Shown in pieces: positions 1 to 8,183 of a stretch of DNA of 64,000 bases. The position numbers and the translations under genes were made by a program. The notes under the pieces were generated by a model. That model searched no databases, was not told where the DNA came from, and worked only from the letters and a program-made list of their open reading frames with translations. Origin of the DNA: Limisoma sp963601185. Lineage in GTDB: Bacteria; Bacteroidota; Bacteroidia; Bacteroidales; Muribaculaceae. Numbering within the stretch: position 1 is the first letter of the stretch; each line of letters starts with the position of its first letter. The stretch lies in assembly GCA_963601185.1 (NCBI GenBank), contig CAVCEE010000004.1:78419-142418 (forward strand). Direction: 5' to 3'.

Positions 1-6
1 TTTTTG

Positions 7-78
7 TAGCTCCGCCGAGAATCGAACTCGGATCTAAAGTTTAGGAAACTTCTATTCTATCCGTTGAACTACAGAGCC
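7..78 (-). tRNA. tRNA-Arg (anticodon CCT)
   Basis: On the minus strand a complete cloverleaf can be folded. The acceptor arm is GGCTCTG with CGGAGCT, with one G-U pair at the end and one inside. The T-loop is TTCGATT and the anticodon loop is TTCCTAA, giving CCT, which reads the arginine codon AGG. CCA is not encoded. The gene lies just downstream of, and on the same strand as, the sugar kinase. Confidence 0.93.
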
Positions 79-145
79 AGCCTATGTCTTTTTTCGCGTA
101 TGCAAAATTACAAAAAAAATGCGTTCTGCAAAATGTAGCAGTCCG

Positions 146-1045
146 TTATCGCTCGATTGTGGCTTTCAGTCCGCTTTCGGCAATCAGCGCATTGATGTCG
201 GCCTCGGTGCGGTTGAACGGTCCAGAGTGTTCGAGTTTGAGCGATGACATTGCCGCTGCGAAGCATCCTGCTTCGGCTATCGACGCGCCGCAGGCACGCT
301 TGTAGAGGTAGCCGGTGGAGTAGGTGTCGCCGCAGCCGGTGGCATCGACCACTTCGCGCGTAGGGAATGCTGGCACGATGGTAAACTCGTTGCCGTCGTA
401 GATTACTGAGCCGTAACTGCCGAGGGTGATGCACACCTCCTTCACGCCCCAGCCAGCGAGCGTCAGCGCGGCAGACTTCACGTCGGAGTAGCCTGTAAGT
501 GCTTCAATCTCAAACTCGTTGACCTTGAGGATGTCGACATAGCGCAGATAGTCACGCTTGTTTGCCCAGTCGATGGAGTAGACCTTTTCGCCCCTCACTT
601 CTCGCAGATAGCCTTGAGCGTCGACCGACAGGATGCCTTTTGCGGAGAGCATCTCAAACACGTCGATGGAGAAATCGTCGGCGAGGAGCGATCCGAGGTG
701 GTAGATGTCGGCATCGATATTGCTAAGCGACTGCGCCGTGAACGGATCGGCTTTCGCCAGCACGCGCTGGGTGCGGCTGTTCTGGTTCTCGCCGTATTTG
801 TTCTCGAAAAACACGGTGTGGCGCGTGGGTAGCACCACCACGTCAACGCCGAGGGCGCGGATGTCGTTGACCGACTTCATCTCGCTTTCCGCCACAGCGG
901 TGACCAACTGGAAATTGGCGTTGGGGTTGATACTGTTGATACCGTGGGCAAAGTAGAACGAAGTGCCGCCAGGCATCTCCACTTCAGTCTTGGGGGTTAT
1001 GATTTTGTCGAGCGTAATGTGCCCGATGCAACATATCTTTTTCAT
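146..1045 (-). CDS. PfkB-family carbohydrate/nucleoside kinase
   Basis: This is a cytoplasmic ribokinase-fold kinase of 299 residues. The C-terminal PfkB signature is clear (VVDATGCGDTYSTGY), containing the catalytic-base aspartate and the GxGD-like anion hole. The N-terminal GHITLDKI and PGGTSFYFA segments match the substrate-binding part of the family. An upstream in-frame start would add 12 residues, but ATG at 1045 is preferred because it begins the conserved strand (MKKICCIGHITLD) and because a promoter box lies at 1079-1086. The substrate (fructose, ribose, adenosine or similar) cannot be told from sequence. The gene stands alone between tRNA-Arg and the small barrel gene, so context does not help. 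Confidence 0.9.
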   Translation of the reverse strand: MKKICCIGHITLDKIITPKTEVEMPGGTSFYFAHGINSINPNANFQLVTAVAESEMKSVNDIRALGVDVVVLPTRHTVFFENKYGENQNSRTQRVLAKADPFTAQSLSNIDADIYHLGSLLADDFSIDVFEMLSAKGILSVDAQGYLREVRGEKVYSIDWANKRDYLRYVDILKVNEFEIEALTGYSDVKSAALTLAGWGVKEVCITLGSYGSVIYDGNEFTIVPAFPTREVVDATGCGDTYSTGYLYKRACGASIAEAGCFAAAMSSLKLEHSGPFNRTEADINALIAESGLKATIER

Positions 1046-1078
1046 TGAATGTTTCCGTAATTGAAATTCTGCAAGTTG

Positions 1079-1105
1079 CAAAGATAGTCAAAATTTTTGA
1101 CTATC
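1079..1105 (-). promoter_or_regulatory. Promoter -7 box overlapped by a 23-nt palindrome
   Basis: Positions 1083-1105 form a perfect dyad: two 11-nt arms, GATAGTCAAAA and TTTTGACTATC, around one T. On the minus strand its downstream edge merges with TATCTTTG (1086-1079), a match to the Bacteroidetes -7 box TAnnTTTG, about 34 nt upstream of the kinase start. The overlap suggests an operator for a dimeric repressor. No regulator gene is adjacent. Confidence 0.55.
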
Positions 1106-1168
1106 ACGCTTTCTTGCTAATCCATTCGCCGATGGTCCGCCGCTCGCTGTCGTGGTTTATGCCCTGCA

Positions 1169-1630
1169 CTAAAAGTGAAATCCCACGCGGAGACCAAGGT
1201 TGTGCTCTGCGCAGTCGAAGCCAAAACTGCACGCATAAGCCAAGGCTGCACTGATGGCGAAACCTCTTTGCAGAGGAATGGAGAAGCCCACGCTCGGACT
1301 CAGATAGTATCCGACGTAGAGGGCATCGATACCCATACGCATTTCAGCCCAAGGGTTGGCGCGCAGTTCCCGTTTTGTGAAATAACTCCTTGCGGCAGCG
1401 TATATCGGCAGCATCTCGTTTTCATAGCCGATGCCGCCGCCCACAAACAAAAACTTGTTGAACTGCATTCCGTGGGTTGTCGACAGCGAAAAGCCTGCGC
1501 CCTCGCATGAGAGGTCGGCATTTATGCCGAACGATATGTTGCCCTTGTATCCTCTTGCCCGATAGTCGCTTGTCTGCGCATATCCCGACAGACAAGTGAG
1601 CAAGAGTAGTATCAATATTAATTTTTTCAC
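1169..1630 (-). CDS. Small outer-membrane beta-barrel-like protein
   Basis: A 153-residue protein with a signal peptide (MKKLILILLLLTCLSGYAQ, cleavage probably after YA or AQ). The rest alternates polar and apolar residues with many glycines and aromatics (GISFGI-like strands, VGYYLSPSVGFSI) and ends in GLRVGFHF, an aromatic C-terminus typical of small outer-membrane barrels. It begins 19 nt after the repeat-protein gene and is probably co-transcribed with it. No specific family was recognised and the function is unknown. A periplasmic soluble beta protein is an alternative. Confidence 0.7.
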   Translation of the reverse strand: MKKLILILLLLTCLSGYAQTSDYRARGYKGNISFGINADLSCEGAGFSLSTTHGMQFNKFLFVGGGIGYENEMLPIYAAARSYFTKRELRANPWAEMRMGIDALYVGYYLSPSVGFSIPLQRGFAISAALAYACSFGFDCAEHNLGLRVGFHF

Positions 1631-1649
1631 GTACGTTGCCTATGTTTTA

Positions 1650-2090
1650 TTATTTGGAAGTGCCAGTTTTGCGACCTGAAGCATCACGGTAGGTAGTAGT
1701 GCCGTAGCGGTCGGTGCGCGACGTGCCGGTTTTGCGACCCGAAGCATCGCGGTAGGTGGTAGTGCCGTAGCGGTCGGTACGGTCAGTGCCTGTCTTGCGG
1801 CCAGTCTCGTCACGGTAGGTCGTAGTGCCATAGCGGTCGGTGCGCGACGTGCCAGTCTTGCGGCCGGTCTCGTCGCGGTAGGTAGTAGTGCCGTAGCGGT
1901 CGGTGCGCGACGTGCCGGTCTTGCGACCCGAGGCGTCGCGGTAGGTTGTAGTGCCGTAGCGGTCGGTTGTGGCAGTGCCGGTCTTGCGGCCAGAAGCGTC
2001 GCGGTAAGTCGTAGTGCTGCTCTGTGCCCAGCAACCAATGGCAGCGAGCGACAGAATGCCTAAAGCCAATATGCGTCGTGTGAGTTTCAT
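1650..2090 (-). CDS. Secreted protein built of 21-residue tandem repeats
   Basis: A 146-residue protein. The signal peptide (MKLTRRILALGILSLAAIGCWAQ) may be processed by signal peptidase I, since the Cys is not in a convincing lipobox. After it come five full copies and one partial copy of a 21-residue unit of the form TTTYRDxxGRKTGTxxTDRYG. Variation is limited to AS/ET and a few positions near the repeat centre. The unit resembles the short Tyr/Gly beta-hairpin repeats seen in many uncharacterised surface proteins, but I cannot assign a function. It heads a likely two-gene unit with the barrel-like protein downstream and has its own promoter. Confidence 0.8.
   Translation of the reverse strand: MKLTRRILALGILSLAAIGCWAQSSTTTYRDASGRKTGTATTDRYGTTTYRDASGRKTGTSRTDRYGTTTYRDETGRKTGTSRTDRYGTTTYRDETGRKTGTDRTDRYGTTTYRDASGRKTGTSRTDRYGTTTYRDASGRKTGTSK
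1660..2018 (-). repeat. 63-bp in-frame tandem repeat array
   Basis: Five complete units of 63 bp and a final part unit encode the 21-residue repeats. Units share long identical blocks such as GTAGTGCCGTAGCGGTCGGT on the plus strand. Because the period is a multiple of three, copies can be gained or lost without a frameshift. Confidence 0.9.
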
Positions 2091-2116
2091 AAAGCCCTTA
2101 TATTTGTTTCAAATAC

Positions 2117-2147
2117 CAAAGATATTGCATATCAGCGAGAAACGCAA
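2117..2147 (-). promoter_or_regulatory. Promoter of the repeat-protein gene
   Basis: On the minus strand a TTG at 2147-2145 and TATCTTTG at 2124-2117 are 20 nt apart, fitting the Bacteroidetes -33/-7 pattern. The predicted start of transcription is about 20 nt before the ATG at 2090. Confidence 0.6.
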
Positions 2148-2234
2148 GTTCCACTTGTTAATATTTGTTTCCTCGCTTGCTCTCGCAATGCAATGTTGTG
2201 AAATGTCGGCTAATTAGTTAAAATAGTTTCATTT

Positions 2235-2267
2235 TTGTGGGTATAAGGCGAAAAATCATTACTTTTG
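2235..2267 (+). promoter_or_regulatory. Promoter of the 790-residue secreted protein
   Basis: TTG at 2235-2237 and TACTTTTG at 2260-2267 match the Bacteroidetes -33 and -7 boxes, about 28 nt before the ATG at 2296. Confidence 0.65.
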
Positions 2268-2295
2268 CAGCCGAATTAAATCAAAAGTGTAACGA

Positions 2296-4668
2296 ATGAA
2301 AAAGATTTTACTGTCTTTAGCCGCGTTTGCCCTTTCTTTGACGGCAGGCGCGCAGGTGGTCTATCAGACTGATTTCTCCACAGAGGAGGAGTTTAACAAG
2401 TGGACCGTGATTGATGCCAACGGCGACAACACTACTTGGAAATTTGACGCAGACGGCTCGCAATCCAAGGTGTACTATCCCTATTCGTCGGTCAATGATG
2501 CCGATGACTGGTTGATTTCCCCGGAACTTACCGCTACCAAGACCGGCAAGGTGATGATTAACTACACCGTCTACGGTACATCGTACGGTGAAAAGATGGA
2601 AGTGTATACCGGAGCGAGCCCCGAAACGTACTCTATGACTAAGCGTGCTACTTACGACAATATTATCGGCGAGCGCACCACCGACTATTTCTTACTTGAT
2701 GTGACCGAGGGTCAAAAGTTCCGTGTGGCGTTCCGCGCAACGAGCCCTGCCGACACTTGGCGCTTCTATATGTGTGAATTCCTTGTTAAGCACGTTGATA
2801 AGGTTGTAGACCTGTCGGTCGACAATGTGCTTTCGCCGGTATCTGGCTCTGGATTAACAGACGCAGAGACAGTGAAAGTAAACATTGTGAACAACGGCAG
2901 CGATGCTTCGGAGAACTTCAAGGTGGCTTATAAGGTCGACGGCGGAGAGCCGGTGGTCGAGAACGTAGCCGCTACTCTCGGCTCGGGCGAGTCGATGGAG
3001 TATACCTTTGCAACGAAGGTTGACCTCTCTACACCACGCCACAAATACACCATCAAGGCCTATGCCATCGACGACAACGACATCAACAACGGCAATGACA
3101 CCACAACAGTTGCCGTGCGCAACAGTGCTCCGGTGACGCCGCCTTACAAGATGGGCTTCGAAACAAGTGAGGACACCGACGACATCTGCTACTACAACCT
3201 CAACGAGGACTCCGGTGACTGGGAAGTGTTCACTTCGATATGGATGAACATGGCACGCACTGGCTATTCTTGCCTTGCCTACAATTACGACAGCAACAAC
3301 GATGCCAACGACTGGGCAATCCTTGACCCAATCCAAGTGGAGGCTGGTAGTTACGTGCTCCGTTATTGGTATTCGGCTTCCGAGGGCCACACTGAGAAGT
3401 TTGGCGTATATTGGGGCAACGGCAACACGCCGGACGACATGACCAACAAACTCGAGGACATCGCAGCCACTCAGGGCGCATACCAAGAGTCGTTCAAGAT
3501 TGTGACATTCGACAAGCCGCAGACCATCTACCTCGGCTTCTACTGCTACAGCGACAAGAACGAGAACTGGCTCACCATCGACGACGTGCAGTTCTATAAG
3601 GCTTCGAGCGATGCCGTAGACCTCGTGGCAAGCGAAATCAGCAAGCCTTACGACTATGTGCGCACTCCAAACAACAGCAATGTTGACTTTGAGGTGCAGA
3701 ACGTGGGTATCGCTGATGCCGAAGGCAAGGTGATTGTTTATGTAGACGACGTACAGAAGGCTGAAGTAGCCCTCTCGATGAAGGCTGGCGAAATCAAGAA
3801 CCTCACTGCCAACGGCGTGCTCGACGGACTTGCTGAAGGAACTCACACAGTGAAGGTGACCATCGAAAGCGCAGACGACAACGAGCCAAGCAACAACACT
3901 ATAGAGAAGACAATCACAGTGCTCGGCACAGCATACAAGTACTACGACTTTGAGGACGGTCAACTCCCTGCCGACTTCACTTACTATGCGCAGGACGGCG
4001 GTACAGTAAACGCTAGCGCAGGCGAAGAGTTCAACGAATATGGTTGGGGTATCTTTAATATCGAGAAGCACGAAACACTCGGTGAATACCTTCTCGCCGG
4101 CACAAGTTGGATTGACGGCGCTGACAAGGCAGACCGTTGGGTAGTACTTCCACGCGTAAACGTGACAGGCGACAATGCATACCTCGTTTGGGATGCAAAC
4201 TCCTACAATCCGTTCCACCTCGAAACTTACCGCGTGAAGATTTCCGACGGTTCGGGCGACCCTGCCGACTACTGGTACACTACAGAGAAGGAATACGGCA
4301 ACGAGAGCACAACGGTCAAGACCCGCGGCCTCAGCCTCTCTAAATATTCAGGCAAGGACATCTACATTGCGTTCAACCTCACGACAAAGATTGGCGATGC
4401 GCTCTGTCTCGACAACATCGGTATCTACGGCGAAGTGGTTGATGGTGTGGACAGCATCAACAGCGACAACGGCATCATCTTCGTTGGCGACAACTACATC
4501 GGCGCTGCCGATGCAAAGAGCATCTCAGTGGCTGACCCAAGCGGCCGTGTTGTGGCAAGTGTTGCAGGCAACACCCTCTACACAACCGACCTTCAGCCAG
4601 GCGTATATGTAGGCGTTGTGAAGTTTGCCAACGGTGCAGTCAAGACAACCAAGTTCGTCAAGAAATAG
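2296..4668 (+). CDS. Large T9SS-exported surface protein with choice-of-anchor J-like and CARDB-like domains
   Basis: A 790-residue exported protein. A signal peptide (MKKILLSLAAFALSLTAGAQ) is followed by three related jelly-roll segments of the choice-of-anchor J/cleaved-adhesin kind. They begin near residues 22 (YQTDFSTEEEFNKWTV), 280 (MGFETSEDTDD) and 550 (YYDFEDGQLPADF). Two immunoglobulin-like CARDB-type segments lie between them (VDLSVDNV... and VDLVASEISK...). The last 70 residues resemble a type A T9SS sorting domain: SISVADPSGRVV, then TTDLQPGVYVGVVKFANG and a basic end KFVKK. It is therefore probably attached to or released from the cell surface. Many Asp/Asn residues suggest calcium-stabilised folds. 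The ligand is unknown, and no enzyme motif was seen. It has its own promoter and terminator. Confidence 0.85.
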   Translation: MKKILLSLAAFALSLTAGAQVVYQTDFSTEEEFNKWTVIDANGDNTTWKFDADGSQSKVYYPYSSVNDADDWLISPELTATKTGKVMINYTVYGTSYGEKMEVYTGASPETYSMTKRATYDNIIGERTTDYFLLDVTEGQKFRVAFRATSPADTWRFYMCEFLVKHVDKVVDLSVDNVLSPVSGSGLTDAETVKVNIVNNGSDASENFKVAYKVDGGEPVVENVAATLGSGESMEYTFATKVDLSTPRHKYTIKAYAIDDNDINNGNDTTTVAVRNSAPVTPPYKMGFETSEDTDDICYYNLNEDSGDWEVFTSIWMNMARTGYSCLAYNYDSNNDANDWAILDPIQVEAGSYVLRYWYSASEGHTEKFGVYWGNGNTPDDMTNKLEDIAATQGAYQESFKIVTFDKPQTIYLGFYCYSDKNENWLTIDDVQFYKASSDAVDLVASEISKPYDYVRTPNNSNVDFEVQNVGIADAEGKVIVYVDDVQKAEVALSMKAGEIKNLTANGVLDGLAEGTHTVKVTIESADDNEPSNNTIEKTITVLGTAYKYYDFEDGQLPADFTYYAQDGGTVNASAGEEFNEYGWGIFNIEKHETLGEYLLAGTSWIDGADKADRWVVLPRVNVTGDNAYLVWDANSYNPFHLETYRVKISDGSGDPADYWYTTEKEYGNESTTVKTRGLSLSKYSGKDIYIAFNLTTKIGDALCLDNIGIYGEVVDGVDSINSDNGIIFVGDNYIGAADAKSISVADPSGRVVASVAGNTLYTTDLQPGVYVGVVKFANGAVKTTKFVKK

Positions 4669-4709
4669 TTTGCAAACACAGGGCTAACAGCCCAAAATGA
4701 ATAAATAGC

Positions 4710-4748
4710 AGAGCCGGCGTTGCCATCCGCAACGCCGGCTCTTTTTTA
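4710..4748 (+). terminator. Intrinsic terminator
   Basis: A perfect 13-bp stem (AGAGCCGGCGTTG / CAACGCCGGCTCT, 4710-4722 and 4730-4742) with a 7-nt loop is followed by T6, 40 nt after the stop codon. Confidence 0.93.
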
Positions 4749-4943
4749 TCTCCAGCAAAAGGATTCCCCAGTTTCCGCCAGAAGCCAAAAAACCGTAAGC
4801 GAAGTCCGCTTCACACTTTTACGTTCGACTTTTTGTGAAATCCTGCACTTTTTGGTTTGACTTTTTGTATCTGATGGAGGTAATCCATCCCTGTCAGGGA
4901 CTTTGCTGATGGTGGTGGCGCAAATATGACGCAGTGGAAGTTA
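4749..4943. other. Intergenic stretch with short ACTTTTTG repeats
   Basis: No gene is visible between the terminator and the hairpin next to tRNA-Pro. ACTTTTTG occurs three times, at 4828, 4847 and 4860, within 40 nt. No role can be assigned. Confidence 0.4.
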
Positions 4944-4990
4944 AAAATGAGGCTTAAATAATTGCTGTGCAATCATTTAAGCCTCATTTG
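4944..4990 (-). terminator. Hairpin downstream of tRNA-Pro
   Basis: A perfect 15-bp stem, AAATGAGGCTTAAAT with ATTTAAGCCTCATTT, closes a small loop directly after the 3' end of the minus-strand tRNA-Pro. Its position suggests transcript termination or 3' end protection. Confidence 0.6.
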
Positions 4991-5065
4991 TCGGGGTGAC
5001 TGGATTCGAACCAGCGACCACACGCCCCCCAGACGTGTACTCTAACCGGACTGAGCTACGCCCCG
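4991..5065 (-). tRNA. tRNA-Pro (anticodon GGG)
   Basis: The acceptor arm CGGGGCG pairs with CACCCCG. The T-arm contains TTCGAAT and the anticodon loop CTGGGGG gives GGG. All four arms fold. Confidence 0.94.
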
Positions 5066-5180
5066 ATTCGGGTGCAAAGATACGCATTTTTCCAATAACC
5101 GCACCAATCATCCGCGATTTTTCGCAAATTTCGCGCCGGTAAATCATTGAAAAAGCCTTTCAGAAAGCCCTTGCGGAGGG

Positions 5181-6404
5181 TCATCCGAAGATGGCGCGGT
5201 AGATGCGGTCGGTGGCGCCGAGGTTGTCCTTGATGTAGTGCCCGGCGATCTCGCCGTGCTTCTTCAGGTATGCGCCGTCGGTGAGCAGACGGTCCATCAC
5301 TCGGCCGTATTCCTCGCCGTTGTTGATTGAGAATGCGCCCTCGAGGGCTATCAAGTCGCGTGCTTCCTTAAACTTGCCGTATTTCGGGCCGAACACCACA
5401 GGTATACCGTAGACGGCAGCCTCGTTGATGTTGTGGATGCCAACGCCAAATCCACCGCCTACATACGCCACTGTGGCGAAGCGGTAACTTTTCGAAAGGA
5501 TGCCGTAGTTGTCGATGATGAGACAGTCGGCTTCGGCGGCTTCCTCGGGTGTGGTGTGGGTGTAGCGCACAGCCGGCCGCTTGAGGCTCGAAAGGAGTCC
5601 GAGGATGCGGTCCTCGGAGATTTCGTGGGGTGCAAGCACCATCTTCATTTCCGGATGGGCGTTGAAGTAAGGGATGATAAATTCCTCATCGGGCTGCCAC
5701 GAACTGCCCACGAAGAGCGTGAACGCGCCCCGTGAGAACGACTCCACGATAGGGAGGTCGGCGGCTTTGTCGAGGATGGTGGTTACGCGGTCAAAGCGTG
5801 TGTCGCCCGCCACGTTGACATTGGTCACGCCCACCGATTCGAGCAACTTGCGTGACTCTTCGTCCTGCACGAAAAGGGTGTCGTAGCAGTTGAGCATCTT
5901 GCGGAACTGGCGGCCGTAACTCTTGAAAAACATCTGCGTGGGGCGGAAAATCGCCGAGATGATGTAGGTTGGGATGCCGCGGCGCTTCAATTCGGAGAGG
6001 TAGTTGCCCCAGAACTCGTATTTCACGAAGATGGCTTTCTCAATCTTCACGGCATCGAGGAAGCGGCGCACATTCCGTGGCTTGTCCATCGGCAGGTAGC
6101 AAATCACGTCGGCAAGCGGATAGTTTTTGCGCACTTCGTAGCCCGACGGCGAAAAGAAAGTGAGCAGAATCTTCTTGCGGAGCACGTCGTGGATTAGTTC
6201 AATCAGCGGACGCGCCTGCTCAAACTCGCCGAGCGACGACACATGAATCCAGACATAATTCGCCTTAGGGTCAACCTTTTCGGCAAGGGTGGCAAAGGTG
6301 CGAGCCTGGCCGTCCTTCAGGAGACGGGCTTTTCTGTTGTTGAGCGCAGCGACGGCTACGCCTGCTGAATAAAGGGATATGCCCAAGTTGTATAGTGGAT
6401 TCAT
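5181..6404 (-). CDS. waaA: 3-deoxy-D-manno-octulosonic acid (Kdo) transferase
   Basis: A 407-residue membrane-associated glycosyltransferase of family GT30, which transfers Kdo from CMP-Kdo to the lipid A precursor at the inner face of the cytoplasmic membrane. A hydrophobic N-terminal anchor (NPLYNLGISLYSAGVAVAAL) is followed by WIHVSSLGEFEQ, carrying the conserved SLGE motif with the catalytic glutamate. The C-terminal half has the GT-B nucleotide-sugar site (VAYVGGGFGVGIHNINEAAVYGIPVVFGP). An upstream in-frame start would add 20 residues, but ATG at 6404 begins the recognisable anchor. It follows gltX on the same strand, separated by a strong hairpin. Confidence 0.93.
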   Translation of the reverse strand: MNPLYNLGISLYSAGVAVAALNNRKARLLKDGQARTFATLAEKVDPKANYVWIHVSSLGEFEQARPLIELIHDVLRKKILLTFFSPSGYEVRKNYPLADVICYLPMDKPRNVRRFLDAVKIEKAIFVKYEFWGNYLSELKRRGIPTYIISAIFRPTQMFFKSYGRQFRKMLNCYDTLFVQDEESRKLLESVGVTNVNVAGDTRFDRVTTILDKAADLPIVESFSRGAFTLFVGSSWQPDEEFIIPYFNAHPEMKMVLAPHEISEDRILGLLSSLKRPAVRYTHTTPEEAAEADCLIIDNYGILSKSYRFATVAYVGGGFGVGIHNINEAAVYGIPVVFGPKYGKFKEARDLIALEGAFSINNGEEYGRVMDRLLTDGAYLKKHGEIAGHYIKDNLGATDRIYRAIFG

Positions 6405-6428
6405 TGGTGTGGTGTTTTTAGATAATTG

Positions 6429-6467
6429 ACAATGCCTTGCGCGGCAAACCGCCGCGCAAGGCATTGT
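6429..6467 (-). terminator. Perfect 16-bp hairpin between gltX and waaA
   Basis: CAATGCCTTGCGCGGC (6430-6445) pairs with GCCGCGCAAGGCATTG (6451-6466) around a 5-nt loop. On the minus strand no T-run follows, so it may attenuate, stabilise the gltX transcript or act as a processing site rather than end transcription. Confidence 0.6.
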
Positions 6468-6479
6468 GTATTGTGACAG

Positions 6480-8006
6480 TTATTCAGGTTGCTTGATGTC
6501 GGCAATGCCGCGGCGGATGCGGCGTATTGTCTCATCCTTGCCCAGCAGTTCGGTGATGTCGAACATGTGCGGACCTTTGCATTCGCCAACAACCGTGAGG
6601 CGGAACGCATTCATCACGTTACCCATGTGGTAGCCGTTGTCGGTAATCCATTTAAGCACGATTTCCTCCGACGGAGCGGAAGTGAAGTCGCTGATGCCCT
6701 CGAGCACTACGATGAGTTGCTCCATCAGTTCGGGCATACCTTCTTTCCAACGCTTGCGCACATCCTTCTCGGCATAGGTCTCCGGTGCTTCGAAGAAGAA
6801 GCGAGACTGCTCCCAGAGGTCGCGCACAAAGTTGATGCGTCCTTTCACGAGTGCCACCACGCGAGCCACATAAGCCTTGTCGGCATCGCTATGGCCGTGG
6901 TCGGCGAGGATAGGCATATAGAGGTCGGCGAGACGCTCGTCGCTCATTTCCTGCAAATATTTGTGGTTAAACCACTTGCCCTTCTCAAAGTCGAACTTTG
7001 CGCCGCTCTTCGAGCAGTGCTCGAAGGAGAAGAGGTTGATGAGTTGGTCGATGGAAAGGATTTCCTGGTCGTTGCCTGGATTCCAGCCGAGCAGGGCAAG
7101 GAAATTAATCACAGCCTCAGGCAGATAGCCCGACTCGCGGTAGCCCGACGAGATTTCGCCCGATTTCGGGTCCTTCCATTCCAACGGGAACACTGGGAAG
7201 CCGAGGCGGTCGCCGTCGCGCTTCGACAACTTGCCTTTGCCGTCGGGCTTGAGCAAGAGTGGAAGGTGAACAAATGCCGGCATCGTGTCAGCCCAGCCGA
7301 ATGCTTCGTAGAGAAGCACGTGGAGCGGTGCCGACGGCAACCACTCTTCGCCGCGAATCACGTGGGTGATCTGCATCAGATGGTCGTCGACGATGTTGGC
7401 AAGGTGGTATGTTGGGAGGTCGTCGGCAGATTTGTAGAGCACCTTGTCGTCGAGGATTGACGAGTTGATGACCACTTCGCCGCGCACGAGGTCGTTGACC
7501 TTCACATCGTGGTTAGGCTCGATGAGGAAGCGCACCACATATTTCTCGCCGCCGTCGATGAGGCGTTTCACCTCGTCGGCTGGCATGGTGAGCGAGTTGC
7601 GCATCATTGAGCGAGTGTGGGCGTCATACTGGAAATTCTTTATCTCCGCACGTTTCGCCTCGAGTTCCTCGGGGGTGTCGAAAGCGATGTAGGCCTTTCC
7701 TGCCGCAAGCAGTTGGTCTACATATTTGCGGTAGATGTCGCGTCGCTCCGACTGACGGTACGGTCCAAACTCGCCGCCCTCGCGCACACCTTCGTCAAAC
7801 TTGATGCCGAGCCAGGCAAAAGCCTCGTTGATGTAGTCTTCTGCTCCGGGCACAAAGCGGTTGGAGTCGGTGTCTTCGATGCGGAGGATGATTTTGCCGC
7901 CGTGGCGACGGGCAAAAAGGTAGTTGAACAATGCCGTGCGCACGCCGCCGATGTGGAGCGGTCCGGTTGGCGACGGTGCAAAGCGAACTCTGACTTGTCT
8001 TTCCAT
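6480..8006 (-). CDS. gltX: Glutamyl-tRNA synthetase
   Basis: A 508-residue class I aminoacyl-tRNA synthetase that charges tRNA-Glu in the cytoplasm. The Rossmann fold starts immediately (VRFAPSPTGPLHIGGVRTALFN), with the HIGH motif as HIGG at residue 18. The KMSKS loop appears as KLSKRDGDR. The catalytic domain continues with LFAR and IRIEDTD-type segments (ILRIEDTDSNRF). The length fits the bacterial family. Since a single GltX is seen and no glutaminyl enzyme, whether it is discriminating cannot be judged from this window. A TAAATTTG box (minus strand, 8053-8046) lies about 40 nt upstream. Confidence 0.97.
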   Translation of the reverse strand: MERQVRVRFAPSPTGPLHIGGVRTALFNYLFARRHGGKIILRIEDTDSNRFVPGAEDYINEAFAWLGIKFDEGVREGGEFGPYRQSERRDIYRKYVDQLLAAGKAYIAFDTPEELEAKRAEIKNFQYDAHTRSMMRNSLTMPADEVKRLIDGGEKYVVRFLIEPNHDVKVNDLVRGEVVINSSILDDKVLYKSADDLPTYHLANIVDDHLMQITHVIRGEEWLPSAPLHVLLYEAFGWADTMPAFVHLPLLLKPDGKGKLSKRDGDRLGFPVFPLEWKDPKSGEISSGYRESGYLPEAVINFLALLGWNPGNDQEILSIDQLINLFSFEHCSKSGAKFDFEKGKWFNHKYLQEMSDERLADLYMPILADHGHSDADKAYVARVVALVKGRINFVRDLWEQSRFFFEAPETYAEKDVRKRWKEGMPELMEQLIVVLEGISDFTSAPSEEIVLKWITDNGYHMGNVMNAFRLTVVGECKGPHMFDITELLGKDETIRRIRRGIADIKQPE

Positions 8007-8129
8007 TTATATTGCTGTTTTTTTATTCTTTATACAAATGCGGTGCAAATTTAGCATTTTTTTTTCGTCCCGAACCTATATACAGCCGTAATTCAGAGCA
8101 ACCGGCATCATATCTTCGCTTCACGGATG

Positions 8130-8162
8130 AAAAAAGCGAGCCGGTGGGATGCCGGCTCGCTT
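8130..8162 (-). terminator. Intrinsic terminator of the CoA-transferase gene
   Basis: On the minus strand AAGCGAGCCGG pairs with CCGGCTCGCTT, followed by a run of T, 20 nt after the stop codon. Confidence 0.9.
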
Positions 8163-8183
8163 GTATCGGGGAAATCCGCTGGA

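Noticed and set aside
1660..2018. Regular 63-bp array as a possible CRISPR
   Set aside because: Units are contiguous with no unique spacers, and they are in frame within a coding sequence.
2854..4218. 454-codon open frame antisense to the 790-residue secreted protein
   Set aside because: Its translation is Val/Cys/His-rich without known motifs and lies opposite a protein with clear domains and signals; it is a compositional shadow.
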